Shown piece by piece: positions 21,234 through 30,289 of a stretch of 64,000 nucleotides of DNA. The notes beneath the pieces were generated by a model. The model had not been told where the DNA came from. It did no database searches and saw only the letters and a program-made list of their open reading frames with translations. The DNA is from Paenochrobactrum gallinarii (GTDB taxonomy: Bacteria; Pseudomonadota; Alphaproteobacteria; Rhizobiales; Rhizobiaceae). A program made the position numbers and the translations under genes. The DNA lies in the NCBI RefSeq assembly GCF_014205685.1, contig NZ_JACIIU010000004.1:186001-250000 (forward strand), in the 5' to 3' direction. Within the stretch, counting starts at the first letter, position 1; each line of letters starts with the position of its first letter.

Positions 21234-22013
21234 TTGGCTGAATTAGCACTTCCCAAGAATTCGCAGATTAAACAGGGTAAAACCTGGGAACGCCCGAGCG
21301 GTTCAAATAATCTGAAAGAGTTTAAAATTTATCGCTGGTCGCCGGATGATGATGAAAATCCGCGCATGGACACTTATTTTGTCGATCGCGATGATTGCGG
21401 CCCGATGGTTTTGGACGGTCTACTTTGGATTAAAAACAAAGTTGACCCGACCCTGACCCTGCGTCGTTCATGCCGTGAAGGTATTTGCGGCTCTTGCGCC
21501 ATGAATATTGACGGTGCCAATACGCTCGCTTGTACTAAGGGTATGGATGAGATCAAAGGCACAGTTAAGGTTTATCCTTTGCCACATATGCAGGTGGTAA
21601 AGGATCTGGTGCCAGATATGAGCACATTCTATGCTCAGCACCGCTCCATTGAACCATGGCTGAAGACCGTTTCCCCGGAACCTGCGAAAGAATGGCTGCA
21701 GAGCCATGAAGACCGCGCCAAGCTTGATGGCTTGTATGAGTGCATTTTGTGTGCTTGCTGCTCGACATCTTGCCCGAGCTATTGGTGGAATGGTGACCGC
21801 TATTTAGGTCCTGCCGTTCTGTTGCAGGCTTATCGCTGGTTGATCGACAGCCGCGATGAAGCAAAAGGTGAGCGTCTGGATAATCTTGAAGATCCGTTCC
21901 GTCTCTACCGCTGCCACACTATTATGAACTGTGCGCAGACTTGCCCTAAGGGTCTGAACCCTGCGAAGGCGATTGCCGAAATCAAGAAGATGATGGTTGA
22001 GCGCCGCGTGTAA
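21234..22013 (+). CDS. sdhB: Succinate dehydrogenase iron-sulfur subunit
   Basis: Carries the three iron-sulfur clusters between SdhA and the quinone site. The 259 residues include the [2Fe-2S] set C80, C85, C88 and C100 ([10 protein letters not shown]...LAC). The ferredoxin-type motifs [15 protein letters not shown] and [11 protein letters not shown] ligate [4Fe-4S] and [3Fe-4S]. The start is a TTG codon at 21234 preceded by a GGGGGA tract; no ATG gives the conserved N-terminus. The last 36 bases, together with 11 bases downstream, are repeated at 22151-22197. Confidence 0.97.
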   Translation: MAELALPKNSQIKQGKTWERPSGSNNLKEFKIYRWSPDDDENPRMDTYFVDRDDCGPMVLDGLLWIKNKVDPTLTLRRSCREGICGSCAMNIDGANTLACTKGMDEIKGTVKVYPLPHMQVVKDLVPDMSTFYAQHRSIEPWLKTVSPEPAKEWLQSHEDRAKLDGLYECILCACCSTSCPSYWWNGDRYLGPAVLLQAYRWLIDSRDEAKGERLDNLEDPFRLYRCHTIMNCAQTCPKGLNPAKAIAEIKKMMVERRV

Positions 22014-22024
22014 TCGCGGCAATC
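21978..22024 (+). repeat. 47-bp direct repeat, copy 1 (3' end of sdhB)
   Basis: These 47 bases cover the last codons of sdhB, the TAA and 11 following bases. They recur without a mismatch at 22151-22197, 173 bp downstream. The first mismatches on either side are sharp, as expected for a recent duplication or insertion footprint. Confidence 0.92.
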
Positions 22025-22045
22025 TCCTTCTTTTTTATTTCCCTG

Positions 22046-22147
22046 TCGGCCATAGGCCTCGTCGCCTCTTGTTTAGTTCCCACTCGGCCTTTGGCCTCCG
22101 CGCCTCTTGTTTAGTTCCCACTCAGCCTTCGGCTTCGTCGCCTCTTG
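22046..22147 (+). repeat. 38-bp tandem repeat, 2.7 copies, with palindromic core
   Basis: Units start at 22046, 22084 and 22122. The first two are 38 bp and differ at only a few positions; the third stops after 26 bp. Each begins with an inverted repeat of the type CGGCC-NNN-GGCC (CAGCC/GGCTT in the third) and continues with a shared CCTCTTGTTTAGTTCCCAC. The units are contiguous, with no spacers, so this is not CRISPR. They resemble extragenic palindromic elements. Confidence 0.88.
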
Positions 22148-22150
22148 GCT

Positions 22151-22197
22151 GAAATCAAGAAGATGATGGTTGAGCGCCGCGTGTAATCGCGGCAATC
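22151..22197 (+). repeat. 47-bp direct repeat, copy 2 (orphan sdhB tail)
   Basis: Exact second copy of the end of sdhB, including its stop codon, lying outside any gene. Together with copy 1 it brackets the 38-bp tandem array. Confidence 0.92.
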
Positions 22198-22242
22198 GGC
22201 CTGTCTCTTTTCAGACGGGTTCGGGCTCTTGAAAATTTCAAT

Positions 22243-22272
22243 AAAAAAGGCAGGGATTTCCCTGCCTTTTTT
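22243..22272. terminator. Bidirectional terminator between sdhB and the UbiH-type gene
   Basis: AAAAAAGGCAGGG (22243-22255), loop ATTT, CCCTGCCTTTTTT (22260-22272). A run on one side and T run on the other let it serve both the sdh operon and the convergent gene. Confidence 0.92.
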
Positions 22273-22292
22273 ATAATTTAAAACCCGTAAGT

Positions 22293-23549
22293 TTAGATTT
22301 GCTCACCTTGCAAAAGGCGCGGAATATCTTGTGTCAGGCCGGAGGCTTGGCGAATGAAGAATTGTTTCAAGCTTGGCAGGCGATCCACCAGCCCCAGGCC
22401 GATGGTGCGGGCAGTGCGCAGCGCCAGATGGTCGTTGGAGAACAATCTGGTTAAAACATCGCTGGTGACGCCCATGCGTACCGTATCAAAACGGCGCCAT
22501 GCCTGATAACGCTCTAGGGCTGCAAAGGAACCGATATCGAGGCCCAGACGATCAGTTTCGACAATCACCTGTGCAAGTGCTGCGGCATCTTTAAAGCCCA
22601 GATTTAAGCCCTGACCCGCAACAGGATGAATACGGTGTGCCGCATCACCAACAAGCGCAAAGCGTGGTTTGACAAATTCGCGTGAGAGCGAAAGCCCAAG
22701 CGGGAAGGCGCGCTTCATACCTTCGACGCGCAATGGCCCCAGATGATGGCCGAAGCGTTGTTCTAATTCAGCTTCAAAGATGAAGTCATCTTGGCTGATT
22801 AAGCGTTCGGCATCAGCTGTGCGTTCGGACCACACCAAAGAACATCGATTGCCTTTCAGTGGCAAAATGGCAAAAGGGCCTGACGGCAGGAAATGTTCAA
22901 TGGCCACGCCGTTATGCGGTTTTTCATGGCTGACATTGCAGACAATGCCGGACTGGCCATATTCCCAATCAACGGTTTTAATACCGGCCAGATCGCGCAG
23001 TTTCGATTTTGCACCATCTGCTGCTACCAGCAATTTGGTGTGAATGGTTTCACCCGTTGAGAGATGAACCTGCACTTCTTGCGGTAGTGTTTCAAAACCA
23101 TCAACACTGGTTGCTTCAATAAATTTGATACCCAATTCACCCGCGCGTTTGTGCAGGGCACCATTGAGAACACGATTTTCGACCATATGGGCAAAAGGTT
23201 CACCAGGCTCCACTTCACCGTCAAAGGTCAAAAAGACAGGGCGCACAGGGTCGGATGTGCGTGAATCTGTAATGACCATTTCAGTGATTGGTTCAGCTTC
23301 CGGCAGGATTTCTTCCCAGCAGCCAAGCTGGTTGAGCATACGGGAGGCTGCCGCTGCAATCGCGGAGGCGCGCGGGTCTTTTTTCCATGCACCGGCTGGC
23401 GCACCATCAACAATGGTGACGTTTAAATGTGGCGAGGCAGCTTTGACAGCAACTGCGGTGGTGAGCCCGACATAGCCAGCACCCGCAATTACCAGATCGG
23501 CTGTCAGGTCAGCTTGCTCTGTTTTGGCTTGGCTTTTTTTAGCGCTCAT
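22293..23549 (-). CDS. UbiH/UbiF/Coq6-type FAD-dependent hydroxylase
   Basis: Flavoprotein monooxygenase, most likely for a ring hydroxylation in ubiquinone synthesis. The 418 residues begin, after ~20 polar residues, with the FAD motif VIAGAGYVGLTTAVAV. They end with the second FAD motif FALVGDAAHRIHPVAGQGLNLG, diagnostic of the UbiH/COQ6 family. The start at 23549 is chosen because AAAAGGA lies eight bases upstream; 23588 is an alternative. Which ring position it hydroxylates cannot be told, since alphaproteobacterial members (UbiL-like) have varied regiospecificity. Confidence 0.88.
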   Translation of the reverse strand: MSAKKSQAKTEQADLTADLVIAGAGYVGLTTAVAVKAASPHLNVTIVDGAPAGAWKKDPRASAIAAAASRMLNQLGCWEEILPEAEPITEMVITDSRTSDPVRPVFLTFDGEVEPGEPFAHMVENRVLNGALHKRAGELGIKFIEATSVDGFETLPQEVQVHLSTGETIHTKLLVAADGAKSKLRDLAGIKTVDWEYGQSGIVCNVSHEKPHNGVAIEHFLPSGPFAILPLKGNRCSLVWSERTADAERLISQDDFIFEAELEQRFGHHLGPLRVEGMKRAFPLGLSLSREFVKPRFALVGDAAHRIHPVAGQGLNLGFKDAAALAQVIVETDRLGLDIGSFAALERYQAWRRFDTVRMGVTSDVLTRLFSNDHLALRTARTIGLGLVDRLPSLKQFFIRQASGLTQDIPRLLQGEQI

Positions 23550-23760
23550 GTCCGGCATCCTTTTTGCAGTTCTTATGCACACATGCATATTCGCATTTAC
23601 TACATGATATCACAAGCAAAAGGCATAGTTTGTTGTCGCAGCAATTTTGACGCATTTTGCTTGACCATCTTTGACGATAACGTGCTTTGATCATTGATTT
23701 TAATAATCAAACCTCCATAAGTCGTCGCCCTTTATATGTGTTTCGGGAGTTGTTTTGTCT

Positions 23761-24657
23761 ATGTCACATGATGCGAACCCATCGGCTAATTCTGCCCCGT
23801 CCGCAATGCAAAAACTTCTCACCATTCTTGATCTGGAGACGTTGGAGCATAATCTTTTTCGCGGTAATAGCCCGCAAGTGGGTTGGCAGCGTGTGTTTGG
23901 CGGGCAGGTGATCGGGCAAGCCTTGGTGGCGGCACAGCGCACTGTCGATAGAGATAAGTTTGTCCATTCTTTGCATGGTTATTTTATGCGGCCGGGTGAC
24001 CCGTCTATTCCGATTATTTATGAGGTGGACCGGATTAGGGATGGCGCGAGCTTTGCTACGCGCCATGTGTTGGCAAAGCAGCATGGCAAAGATATTTTCA
24101 CTCTTTCGGCTTCTTTTCAGTTGGATGAGCCGGGGCTTGATCATCAGATGCCTATGCCGACCGGCGTTGTCATGCCGGAAGTATTGCTCAGCGACGGCGA
24201 TATGAAAGACAAGTTTTTGAATAAAGCGCCGCCTGCTGTGCGCAAATATTGGGAGCGGGAACGTCCGGTTGAAATCAAGCCGGTATCACTTGATCATTAT
24301 TTCTCGCGTGAAAAATTGGAGCCGCGCCAGCAGGTCTGGGTGCGTGCAGTGGATGTGGTGCCGGATGAGCGAACATTACAGGCGGCAGTGCTGGCTTATC
24401 TGTCGGATATGACATTACTTGATACGTCTTTATTTGCGCATGGGCGTTCGATTTTTGATCCGGATTTGCAGATTGCCAGCCTTGATCATTCGATGTGGTT
24501 TCACCGGCCATGTAAACTGGATGATTGGCTGCTTTATACGCAAGACAGCCCCAGCGCTTCCGGTGCACGAGGCTTTACGCGGGGCTCCTTCTATACACGC
24601 GACGGAATATTGATCGCATCGGTAACGCAGGAAGGATTGATCCGGGTTCGCAGATAA
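23761..24657 (+). CDS. tesB: Acyl-CoA thioesterase II
   Basis: Hydrolyses acyl-CoA to free fatty acid and CoA in the cytoplasm. The 298 residues show the double-hotdog TesB layout. The N-terminal half has VFGGQVIGQALVAAQRTV and HSLHGYFMRPGDPSIPI. The C-terminal half has LAYLSDMTLLDTSL (catalytic Asp region) and SLDHSMWFHRPCKLDDWLLYT. The ATG at 23761 is 11 bases after GGGAG; a TTG at 23755 is nearer to it and would add two residues. It is divergent from the UbiH-type gene, with TTGACC/TTGACG-like motifs in the gap. Confidence 0.94.
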   Translation: MSHDANPSANSAPSAMQKLLTILDLETLEHNLFRGNSPQVGWQRVFGGQVIGQALVAAQRTVDRDKFVHSLHGYFMRPGDPSIPIIYEVDRIRDGASFATRHVLAKQHGKDIFTLSASFQLDEPGLDHQMPMPTGVVMPEVLLSDGDMKDKFLNKAPPAVRKYWERERPVEIKPVSLDHYFSREKLEPRQQVWVRAVDVVPDERTLQAAVLAYLSDMTLLDTSLFAHGRSIFDPDLQIASLDHSMWFHRPCKLDDWLLYTQDSPSASGARGFTRGSFYTRDGILIASVTQEGLIRVRR

Positions 24658-24764
24658 ACCATCTATAATTAATCACATAGATAGCAACTTAAGTTGAGTG
24701 AGTTATTCGTTGCCATTAGTAGGCAAGTATTGTTTTAAACTGCGGCTTGGTGTAGCAAAGATAT

Positions 24765-25859
24765 TTGTTCAAACTAGATGCCCCGCTTGGGGTAAAGTTA
24801 TGGTCGGAAGTGAAGAATAGTAATTGTAGTTTTGTCAAATTAAGTATCCTCGTTCCGTGCTATAATGTTTCTAAATACATAGATGAGTGTTTGGATAGCA
24901 TCGCAGATCAGATTACGAACCAATGTGAAGTCATCATTTATGATGACGGCTCCACGGATGATACTGCTGAAAAAATTAAGCAACACAGAATTGTTAAAGG
25001 ATTGGATGCGTGCTTAATCTTGGCGCAAGAAAATGGCGGCATCAGTGTTGCACGCAATAATTTGCTGGAACATGCTCGCGGTCAATATATTTGGTTTGTA
25101 GATTCTGACGATAAAATTTTAGACAATGCAATTTCGAACGTGTTGGGGTGTATCGCGCAGCATCAGCCCGATATATTATTTTTTGATTATAATGCGTGGT
25201 TCCATGATCCTACTCCGCGTATGATACGTAAGGGCTTTCAGCGCACTAGTTTTGATGGGAAACCTGGCTTCTATCAGAATACAGATGATGGGTTGTTATA
25301 TAACGCGACGATGAAAAGTACGAGGTTACACCCGTGGTCAAAGATTTATAGGCGCACTCTTTTTAAAAACGGGACAGAGTTTCCGGTTGGAAAAATATTT
25401 GAGGATGTGACCGTTGTGCCTCTTTTATCTGCATATGCAGAAACAGCTTTTTATCTGAACCAGCCGCTCGTAGCCTATCGTGCCCGTGAAGGAAGCATAT
25501 TGTCGTCACTTCGTGCCGATAAAGAAATAGAAAGTCTTAGGGCTGTTAAAGAATTTAAAAACAGATATGAAAAAAACATAGGCGCTCTAAGCAAAAAATC
25601 TCACTTGATTACCACATATTTTGCAGCCTTGCAGTTGCGCCATATCATCAAGTCAATTGCTAAACATCCGGATAAGCAAGAATCTGCATTCTTGATTGAA
25701 CAATGTCTGCATGAATTTAAAAGCATACATGGAAAAAATACATTCTATGCTCTTTATGCGTGTTTGCGTGAGGGGGATTTTTTCCATTTCATACATTGTT
25801 CAAAGCGTTTGATACAGGCGCATCTTATTTGCTGGTTTAATAAGCAAAAAAAGGCCTGA
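24765..25859 (+). CDS. Family 2 glycosyltransferase (A-type), orphan
   Basis: 364-residue GT-A fold transferase. LSILVPCYNVSKYIDECLDSI begins the nucleotide-sugar-binding domain. It continues with IYDDGSTDDT, ENGGISVARN and the DXD-like FVDSDD metal site, and a KIFEDVTVVPLL block contains the probable catalytic acidic residue. The C-terminus is basic, with no obvious membrane helix. The start is unsure: TTG at 24765 or GTG at 24810, neither with a good ribosome-binding site. The gene is visibly richer in A+T and rarer codons than its neighbours and has no polysaccharide genes around it, so horizontal acquisition is likely. Acceptor and donor unknown. Confidence 0.85.
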   Translation: MFKLDAPLGVKLWSEVKNSNCSFVKLSILVPCYNVSKYIDECLDSIADQITNQCEVIIYDDGSTDDTAEKIKQHRIVKGLDACLILAQENGGISVARNNLLEHARGQYIWFVDSDDKILDNAISNVLGCIAQHQPDILFFDYNAWFHDPTPRMIRKGFQRTSFDGKPGFYQNTDDGLLYNATMKSTRLHPWSKIYRRTLFKNGTEFPVGKIFEDVTVVPLLSAYAETAFYLNQPLVAYRAREGSILSSLRADKEIESLRAVKEFKNRYEKNIGALSKKSHLITTYFAALQLRHIIKSIAKHPDKQESAFLIEQCLHEFKSIHGKNTFYALYACLREGDFFHFIHCSKRLIQAHLICWFNKQKKA

Positions 25860-26034
25860 AGAAGCAGATTGAGAATATTGCTGATTTGATAGTGTTAGGT
25901 AGTCGGCTCCTGCGCGATGGTTAATGACGTCTTAACTATCGGTGTTTTATGATGTCCCGAATCTGCAAAATTAACGTGTTTGGCATGCTGGTTTTGCAGG
26001 AGCTTAAAGAGCAGGGTTATTCAGGACAGATTTC

Positions 26035-28533
26035 ATGCGGCAGGGATATCCGGTCAACGATGAACGGCTAAATGGTGACAGATTACGATTGATGACGCTG
26101 TTGCGGCGTCAGGTCGATATTCTGCTCGGACTATTTTTGCTGGTTCTGGTCGGTTTGGCGATCGGCGCGCTGGCTACATGGAATGTGACCGATCCGAGTT
26201 TTAGCCATGCAACATCGCAAGAGGCGACCAATGCGCTTGGCTATCCGGGTGCGGTTTTTGCCGATTTCGCCATGCAGTTTTTGGGGCTCGCCAGTGTGAC
26301 AGCCCTTTTGCCCTTAGTGTTCTGGGGCATTTTGCTGATGGTTCAGGGTAAAATCGGCCGTCTGCCAAAAAGAATTATGGCATGGATTTTATCGGCATTA
26401 CTGTTTGCCGCTATTGCCAGTTGTTTTTCTGTACCGCCAAGCTGGCCGATGCAGATCGGCTTGGGTGGTGTTTTCGGTGATATGATGCTGAAACTTCCCG
26501 GTCTTTTTCTGGGTGCGTTTCCGCATGGTGCTATCGCTTCTGTCATCGCACTGGTCTTACTATTTCCCGCTATTTGGCTTTGTGCTTTTGCCGGTGGTCT
26601 GACAGGCCGTAAAAACGGCCTGATTAAATCTGGTGCACTGCCTGCCGATGATGCCGAGCAGGACGACTATGATTATTACGATGAAGAGGATGACGAGCCG
26701 GCACCGTCGCGCTTCCAGTTTGTCGGAGCTGTTACCCATTGGTATTTAAGTGCACAGGCACTGATGCGTCGTTTGACTGGTTCGACCAAGAAGCGTGATG
26801 CGCGCCGTGATGACGATCCTTTCGGGGATCTGCGTGGTAGCGGTCGTCGTCGTGAGCCTGGGTTTGGTGGTGATGATATTGCTCATGATGAACCGCCATT
26901 TGCTATGGGTAGTGATGATGATGTTTGGTCGGATGAGGATCAGCCAGCACCGGTCACGCAAACCGCTCAGCGTGCATCTTCAAGCCGTAGCAATGCCCGT
27001 GCCGCGCGTGGAAAACGCAGCGGCGCTTTCGAGCTGCCGTCTTTGCAATTATTGGCAGAACCGAAGGCGGTAATGCGCGATGCCACGCTGTCGAAAGATG
27101 TGTTGGATCAAAATGCCCGTATGCTGGAAGGTGTGCTGGAAGACTTTGGTGTGCGCGGCGAAATCATCAGCGTTAAGCCGGGGCCGGTGGTAACGCTTTA
27201 TGAGCTTGAGCCTGCACCAGGTATTAAATCATCGCGTGTTATTGGTTTGGCCGATGATATCGCCCGCTCGATGAGCGCTATTGCTGCACGTGTGGCGGTA
27301 GTGCCGGGGCGTAATGCTATTGGTATTGAATTGCCAAATCAGAAGCGTGAAATGGTCTATTTGCGCGAGATGCTGGCCAGCCGTGACTTTGAACAGAACA
27401 AAGCAAAGCTGGCGCTGGCGCTGGGTAAAAATATCAATGGCGAACCGGTGATTGCCGATATTGCCAAGATGCCTCACGTACTCGTTGCGGGTACGACTGG
27501 CTCGGGTAAATCGGTGGCAATCAATACGATGATCTTGTCGCTGGTCTACCGGATGACGCCACAGGAATGCCGCCTGATTATGATTGATCCGAAAATGCTG
27601 GAATTGTCGGTTTATGACGGTATTCCGCATTTGCTCACGCCTGTGGTGACGGATCCGAAAAAGGCGGTTGTCGCGCTGAAATGGACAGTGCGCGAGATGG
27701 AAGAGCGCTATCGTAATATGTCCAAAGTGGGCGTGCGTAATATTGATGGCTTTAATGCCCGTGTCGCGCAGGCGCAAAAACGCGGCGAATCCATTTCCCG
27801 TACTGTTCAGACCGGTTTTGACCGGAATACTGGTGAAGCTATTTACGAGACAGAAGAGCTCGATTTGCAGCCAATGCCATATATCGTCGTTATCATCGAC
27901 GAAATGGCTGATTTGATGATGGTTGCGGGTAAGGATATTGAAGGTGCGGTGCAGCGCTTGGCACAGATGGCGCGTGCGGCGGGCATCCATGTGATCATGG
28001 CAACACAGCGCCCGTCGGTGGATGTTATTACCGGTACGATTAAAGCCAATTTCCCGACCCGTATTTCCTTCCAGGTCACTTCTAAAATTGACAGCCGCAC
28101 CATTTTGGGTGAGCAGGGCGCCGAGCAGCTGCTTGGCATGGGTGACATGTTATTTATGGCTGGTGGCGGACGTATTCAGCGTGTTCACGGGCCATTTGTC
28201 GGCGATGAAGAGGTTGAACAGGTCGTGCAGCACCTGAAGAGCCAAGGTGTGCCGGAATATCTGGATGCCATTACTGAAGATGATGAAGATGAAGGAGTGG
28301 GGCCTGGGGGCACTTCCAATCTGGAAGATTCCGACGATCCTTATGATCAGGCCGTGGCTGTCGTATTGCGGGATAAAAAGGTCTCGACCTCTTATATCCA
28401 GCGTCGTCTTGGCATTGGCTATAACCGTGCGGCCACCATTATTGAACGGATGGAAGAAGAGGGGCTGATCAGTCCGGCCAATCATGCCGGTAAGCGCGAG
28501 ATTTTAGTGCCGACCGACGGAGATGATTATTAA
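26035..28533 (+). CDS. ftsK: DNA translocase FtsK
   Basis: Septal DNA pump that clears chromosome termini during division and activates XerCD at dif. The 832 residues contain an N-terminal domain with about four membrane helices (about 25-190), an acidic and basic low-complexity linker (about 200-340), and the motor. The motor has Walker [13 protein letters not shown] and Walker [13 protein letters not shown]. The C-terminal winged-helix gamma domain ([18 protein letters not shown]...) reads KOPS sequences. AGGA lies nine bases before the ATG. lolA and xth follow in the same direction. Confidence 0.97.
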   Translation: MRQGYPVNDERLNGDRLRLMTLLRRQVDILLGLFLLVLVGLAIGALATWNVTDPSFSHATSQEATNALGYPGAVFADFAMQFLGLASVTALLPLVFWGILLMVQGKIGRLPKRIMAWILSALLFAAIASCFSVPPSWPMQIGLGGVFGDMMLKLPGLFLGAFPHGAIASVIALVLLFPAIWLCAFAGGLTGRKNGLIKSGALPADDAEQDDYDYYDEEDDEPAPSRFQFVGAVTHWYLSAQALMRRLTGSTKKRDARRDDDPFGDLRGSGRRREPGFGGDDIAHDEPPFAMGSDDDVWSDEDQPAPVTQTAQRASSSRSNARAARGKRSGAFELPSLQLLAEPKAVMRDATLSKDVLDQNARMLEGVLEDFGVRGEIISVKPGPVVTLYELEPAPGIKSSRVIGLADDIARSMSAIAARVAVVPGRNAIGIELPNQKREMVYLREMLASRDFEQNKAKLALALGKNINGEPVIADIAKMPHVLVAGTTGSGKSVAINTMILSLVYRMTPQECRLIMIDPKMLELSVYDGIPHLLTPVVTDPKKAVVALKWTVREMEERYRNMSKVGVRNIDGFNARVAQAQKRGESISRTVQTGFDRNTGEAIYETEELDLQPMPYIVVIIDEMADLMMVAGKDIEGAVQRLAQMARAAGIHVIMATQRPSVDVITGTIKANFPTRISFQVTSKIDSRTILGEQGAEQLLGMGDMLFMAGGGRIQRVHGPFVGDEEVEQVVQHLKSQGVPEYLDAITEDDEDEGVGPGGTSNLEDSDDPYDQAVAVVLRDKKVSTSYIQRRLGIGYNRAATIIERMEEEGLISPANHAGKREILVPTDGDDY

Positions 28534-28655
28534 AGCCATGCACTTGAAAGTGCCTGAAAGTGATTATGGCAATGGTGATAAGCAGCGCCTTACTAACGAC
28601 AAACTGGCGACCTACATAATATCTGATGATAATGAAAAGAGAGATTTGGAAGCGA

Positions 28656-29324
28656 ATGAATATGCTGTTTTCCAAGCTGGTTGATAAAGTAAAAACGATC
28701 TCTGTTGCAGGAACACTTTGTGCAGCTGTTGGTATGAGCTTGCCGATGGCGGTTATGGTTCCTGTTAGTGCACAGGCGCAAGATGCCAATCAGCAAGCGC
28801 AGAAAATTGCAGATCATTTTTCCGGCATTCGCACTATGACAGGTGAGTTTGTTCAGTTTGGCCCGAAGGGCGACCAGCAGGGCGGCACATTTTATCTTGA
28901 GCGTCCGGGTAAAATTCGCTTCAACTATGAAAACTCGCCGATCCGTGTGATTTCCGATGGTCAGTCTGTGGTGATTAACAATCGCAAACTCGATACATGG
29001 GATCAGTACAAACTGTCGACCACACCGCTTAAAATGTTGCTCGATGATCGTATTGATTTAGGCGGCGGCCGCCTGAAACAGATCAAACAAGAGCCGGATA
29101 TGACCACTTTGGTGGTGGGTGATAAGTCGATTTTTGGTGATTCAAAAATCACCATGATGTTTGATCCCAAGACCTATGAGCTGAAGCAGTGGACAATCAC
29201 CGACGCACAAAACCTTGATACCACGGTAATGGTTTTCAATGTGCGCACCGGCGTTCGCTTTACCGATGATATGTTTAAAATCGACTATCAGCGCATTGCC
29301 ATGAAGGGCAAAAAAAATAACTAA
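28656..29324 (+). CDS. lolA: Outer-membrane lipoprotein carrier LolA
   Basis: Periplasmic chaperone that carries lipoproteins from LolCDE to the outer membrane. It has a signal peptide (cut near SAQA/QDANQ) followed by the LolA beta-barrel-like fold: IRTMTGEFVQFGPKGDQQGGTF, LERPGKIRFNYE and TTPLKMLLDD. Starts possible in this frame are 28626, 28656 and 28662; GGAAG at 28648-28652 favours the last two. It is 122 bp after ftsK, an order common in Rhizobiales. Confidence 0.93.
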   Translation: MNMLFSKLVDKVKTISVAGTLCAAVGMSLPMAVMVPVSAQAQDANQQAQKIADHFSGIRTMTGEFVQFGPKGDQQGGTFYLERPGKIRFNYENSPIRVISDGQSVVINNRKLDTWDQYKLSTTPLKMLLDDRIDLGGGRLKQIKQEPDMTTLVVGDKSIFGDSKITMMFDPKTYELKQWTITDAQNLDTTVMVFNVRTGVRFTDDMFKIDYQRIAMKGKKNN

Positions 29325-29332
29325 CAAACAGG

Positions 29333-29389
29333 TAAACCGCTTTTGTCCGTCTCTATTGTGGATGCGTGAGAAGAGCGGTTTTTATTTTT
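29333..29389 (+). terminator. Terminator after lolA
   Basis: AAACCGCT (29334-29341) pairs with AGCGGTTT (29373-29380) across a long loop, followed by a T-rich tract. The long loop makes it weaker than the others in this window. Confidence 0.65.
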
Positions 29390-29439
29390 GACTTTAGTGC
29401 TACTGTGCTCGCGTTTTTTAATGAAAGCGAGTGAGCGAA

Positions 29440-30243
29440 ATGGCATTTTCTGTTGCGACCTGGAATATCAACTCTGTGCGCCTGCGGCTGCCTTTGGTCG
29501 AGCAGTTTTTGCAAACCTATCAGCCTGATGTTTTGTGCTTGCAGGAAACAAAATGTCCGGATGATTTATTCCCTCATGATGCTTTTAAAGCGCTTGGCTA
29601 TGAGCATATCGCGATTAGCGGCCAAAAGGGTTATCACGGTGTTGCAACGGTTTCGCGCCGTCCTTTGAGTGATGTGAATGTGATCGGTTTTTGCGATATG
29701 GGCGATTGCCGCCATTTAAGCTCGGTGGTGGAAGCCGGCAATAAAAAAATCCGCATCCATAATTTTTATGTGCCTGCAGGTGGCGATGAACCAAAGCCGG
29801 ATATCAATCCTAAATTTGCTCACAAGCTTGGTTTTCTGGAAGAAATGCGTGATGTCGTTGCTGACCAAGGCGACGGTTTTTCGTCTATTCTGGTTGGTGA
29901 TCTCAATATTGCGCCACTGGAAAACGATGTATGGTCGCATAAGCAGATGCTTAAAATCGTCAGCCATACGCCGATTGAAACCGAAACGCTGGAAGATCTG
30001 CGTGTCAAAGGTGGTTGGAGCGATTTGATGCGCCATCTTATTCCGGCGGATCAAAAAATTTACACGTGGTGGAGCTACCGCGCCAAGGATTGGGATGCGT
30101 CAGATCGTGGCCGCAGATTGGATCACGTCTGGGGCTCACAGGATTTGGAAAATCACATTAAAGATTTGCAGGTTCTGCGTGAAGCGCGCGGTTGGGAGCG
30201 TCCGTCTGACCATGTGCCGGTAATCGCGAGCTTTGATCTTTAA
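29440..30243 (+). CDS. xth: Exodeoxyribonuclease III
   Basis: AP endonuclease and 3'-5' exonuclease for base-excision repair (EEP superfamily, Mg-dependent). The 267 residues have the family motifs in order: ATWNINSVRLRL, LCLQETKCPDD with the metal-binding Glu, HNFYVPAGGDEP, LVGDLNIAP, TWWSYRAKDWD and the terminal SDHVPVIASFDL with the catalytic Asp-His. The ATG at 29440 gives the conserved start; a GTG at 29431 would add three residues. Followed by a terminator that it shares with the end of the convergent gene. Confidence 0.95.
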   Translation: MAFSVATWNINSVRLRLPLVEQFLQTYQPDVLCLQETKCPDDLFPHDAFKALGYEHIAISGQKGYHGVATVSRRPLSDVNVIGFCDMGDCRHLSSVVEAGNKKIRIHNFYVPAGGDEPKPDINPKFAHKLGFLEEMRDVVADQGDGFSSILVGDLNIAPLENDVWSHKQMLKIVSHTPIETETLEDLRVKGGWSDLMRHLIPADQKIYTWWSYRAKDWDASDRGRRLDHVWGSQDLENHIKDLQVLREARGWERPSDHVPVIASFDL

Positions 30244-30260
30244 TTGCAATTCTCATAAGT

Positions 30261-30289
30261 GGTCAGGTGCTTTGTGCCTGACCGTTTTT
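30261..30289 (+). terminator. Intrinsic terminator after xth
   Basis: GGTCAGG (30261-30267), 9-nt loop, CCTGACC (30277-30283), then GTTTTTATTT. The stem lies inside the last codons of the convergent methyltransferase gene. Confidence 0.8.

Noticed and set aside
22046-22147. Tandem repeat as a CRISPR array
   Set aside because: The 38-bp units are contiguous with no spacers, and no cas gene is in the window.
24799-24819. ATG upstream of the glycosyltransferase as its start, implying a frameshift
   Set aside because: That ATG is out of frame and reaches a stop after six codons. The conserved domain starts later in the intact frame, so no frameshift needs to be assumed.
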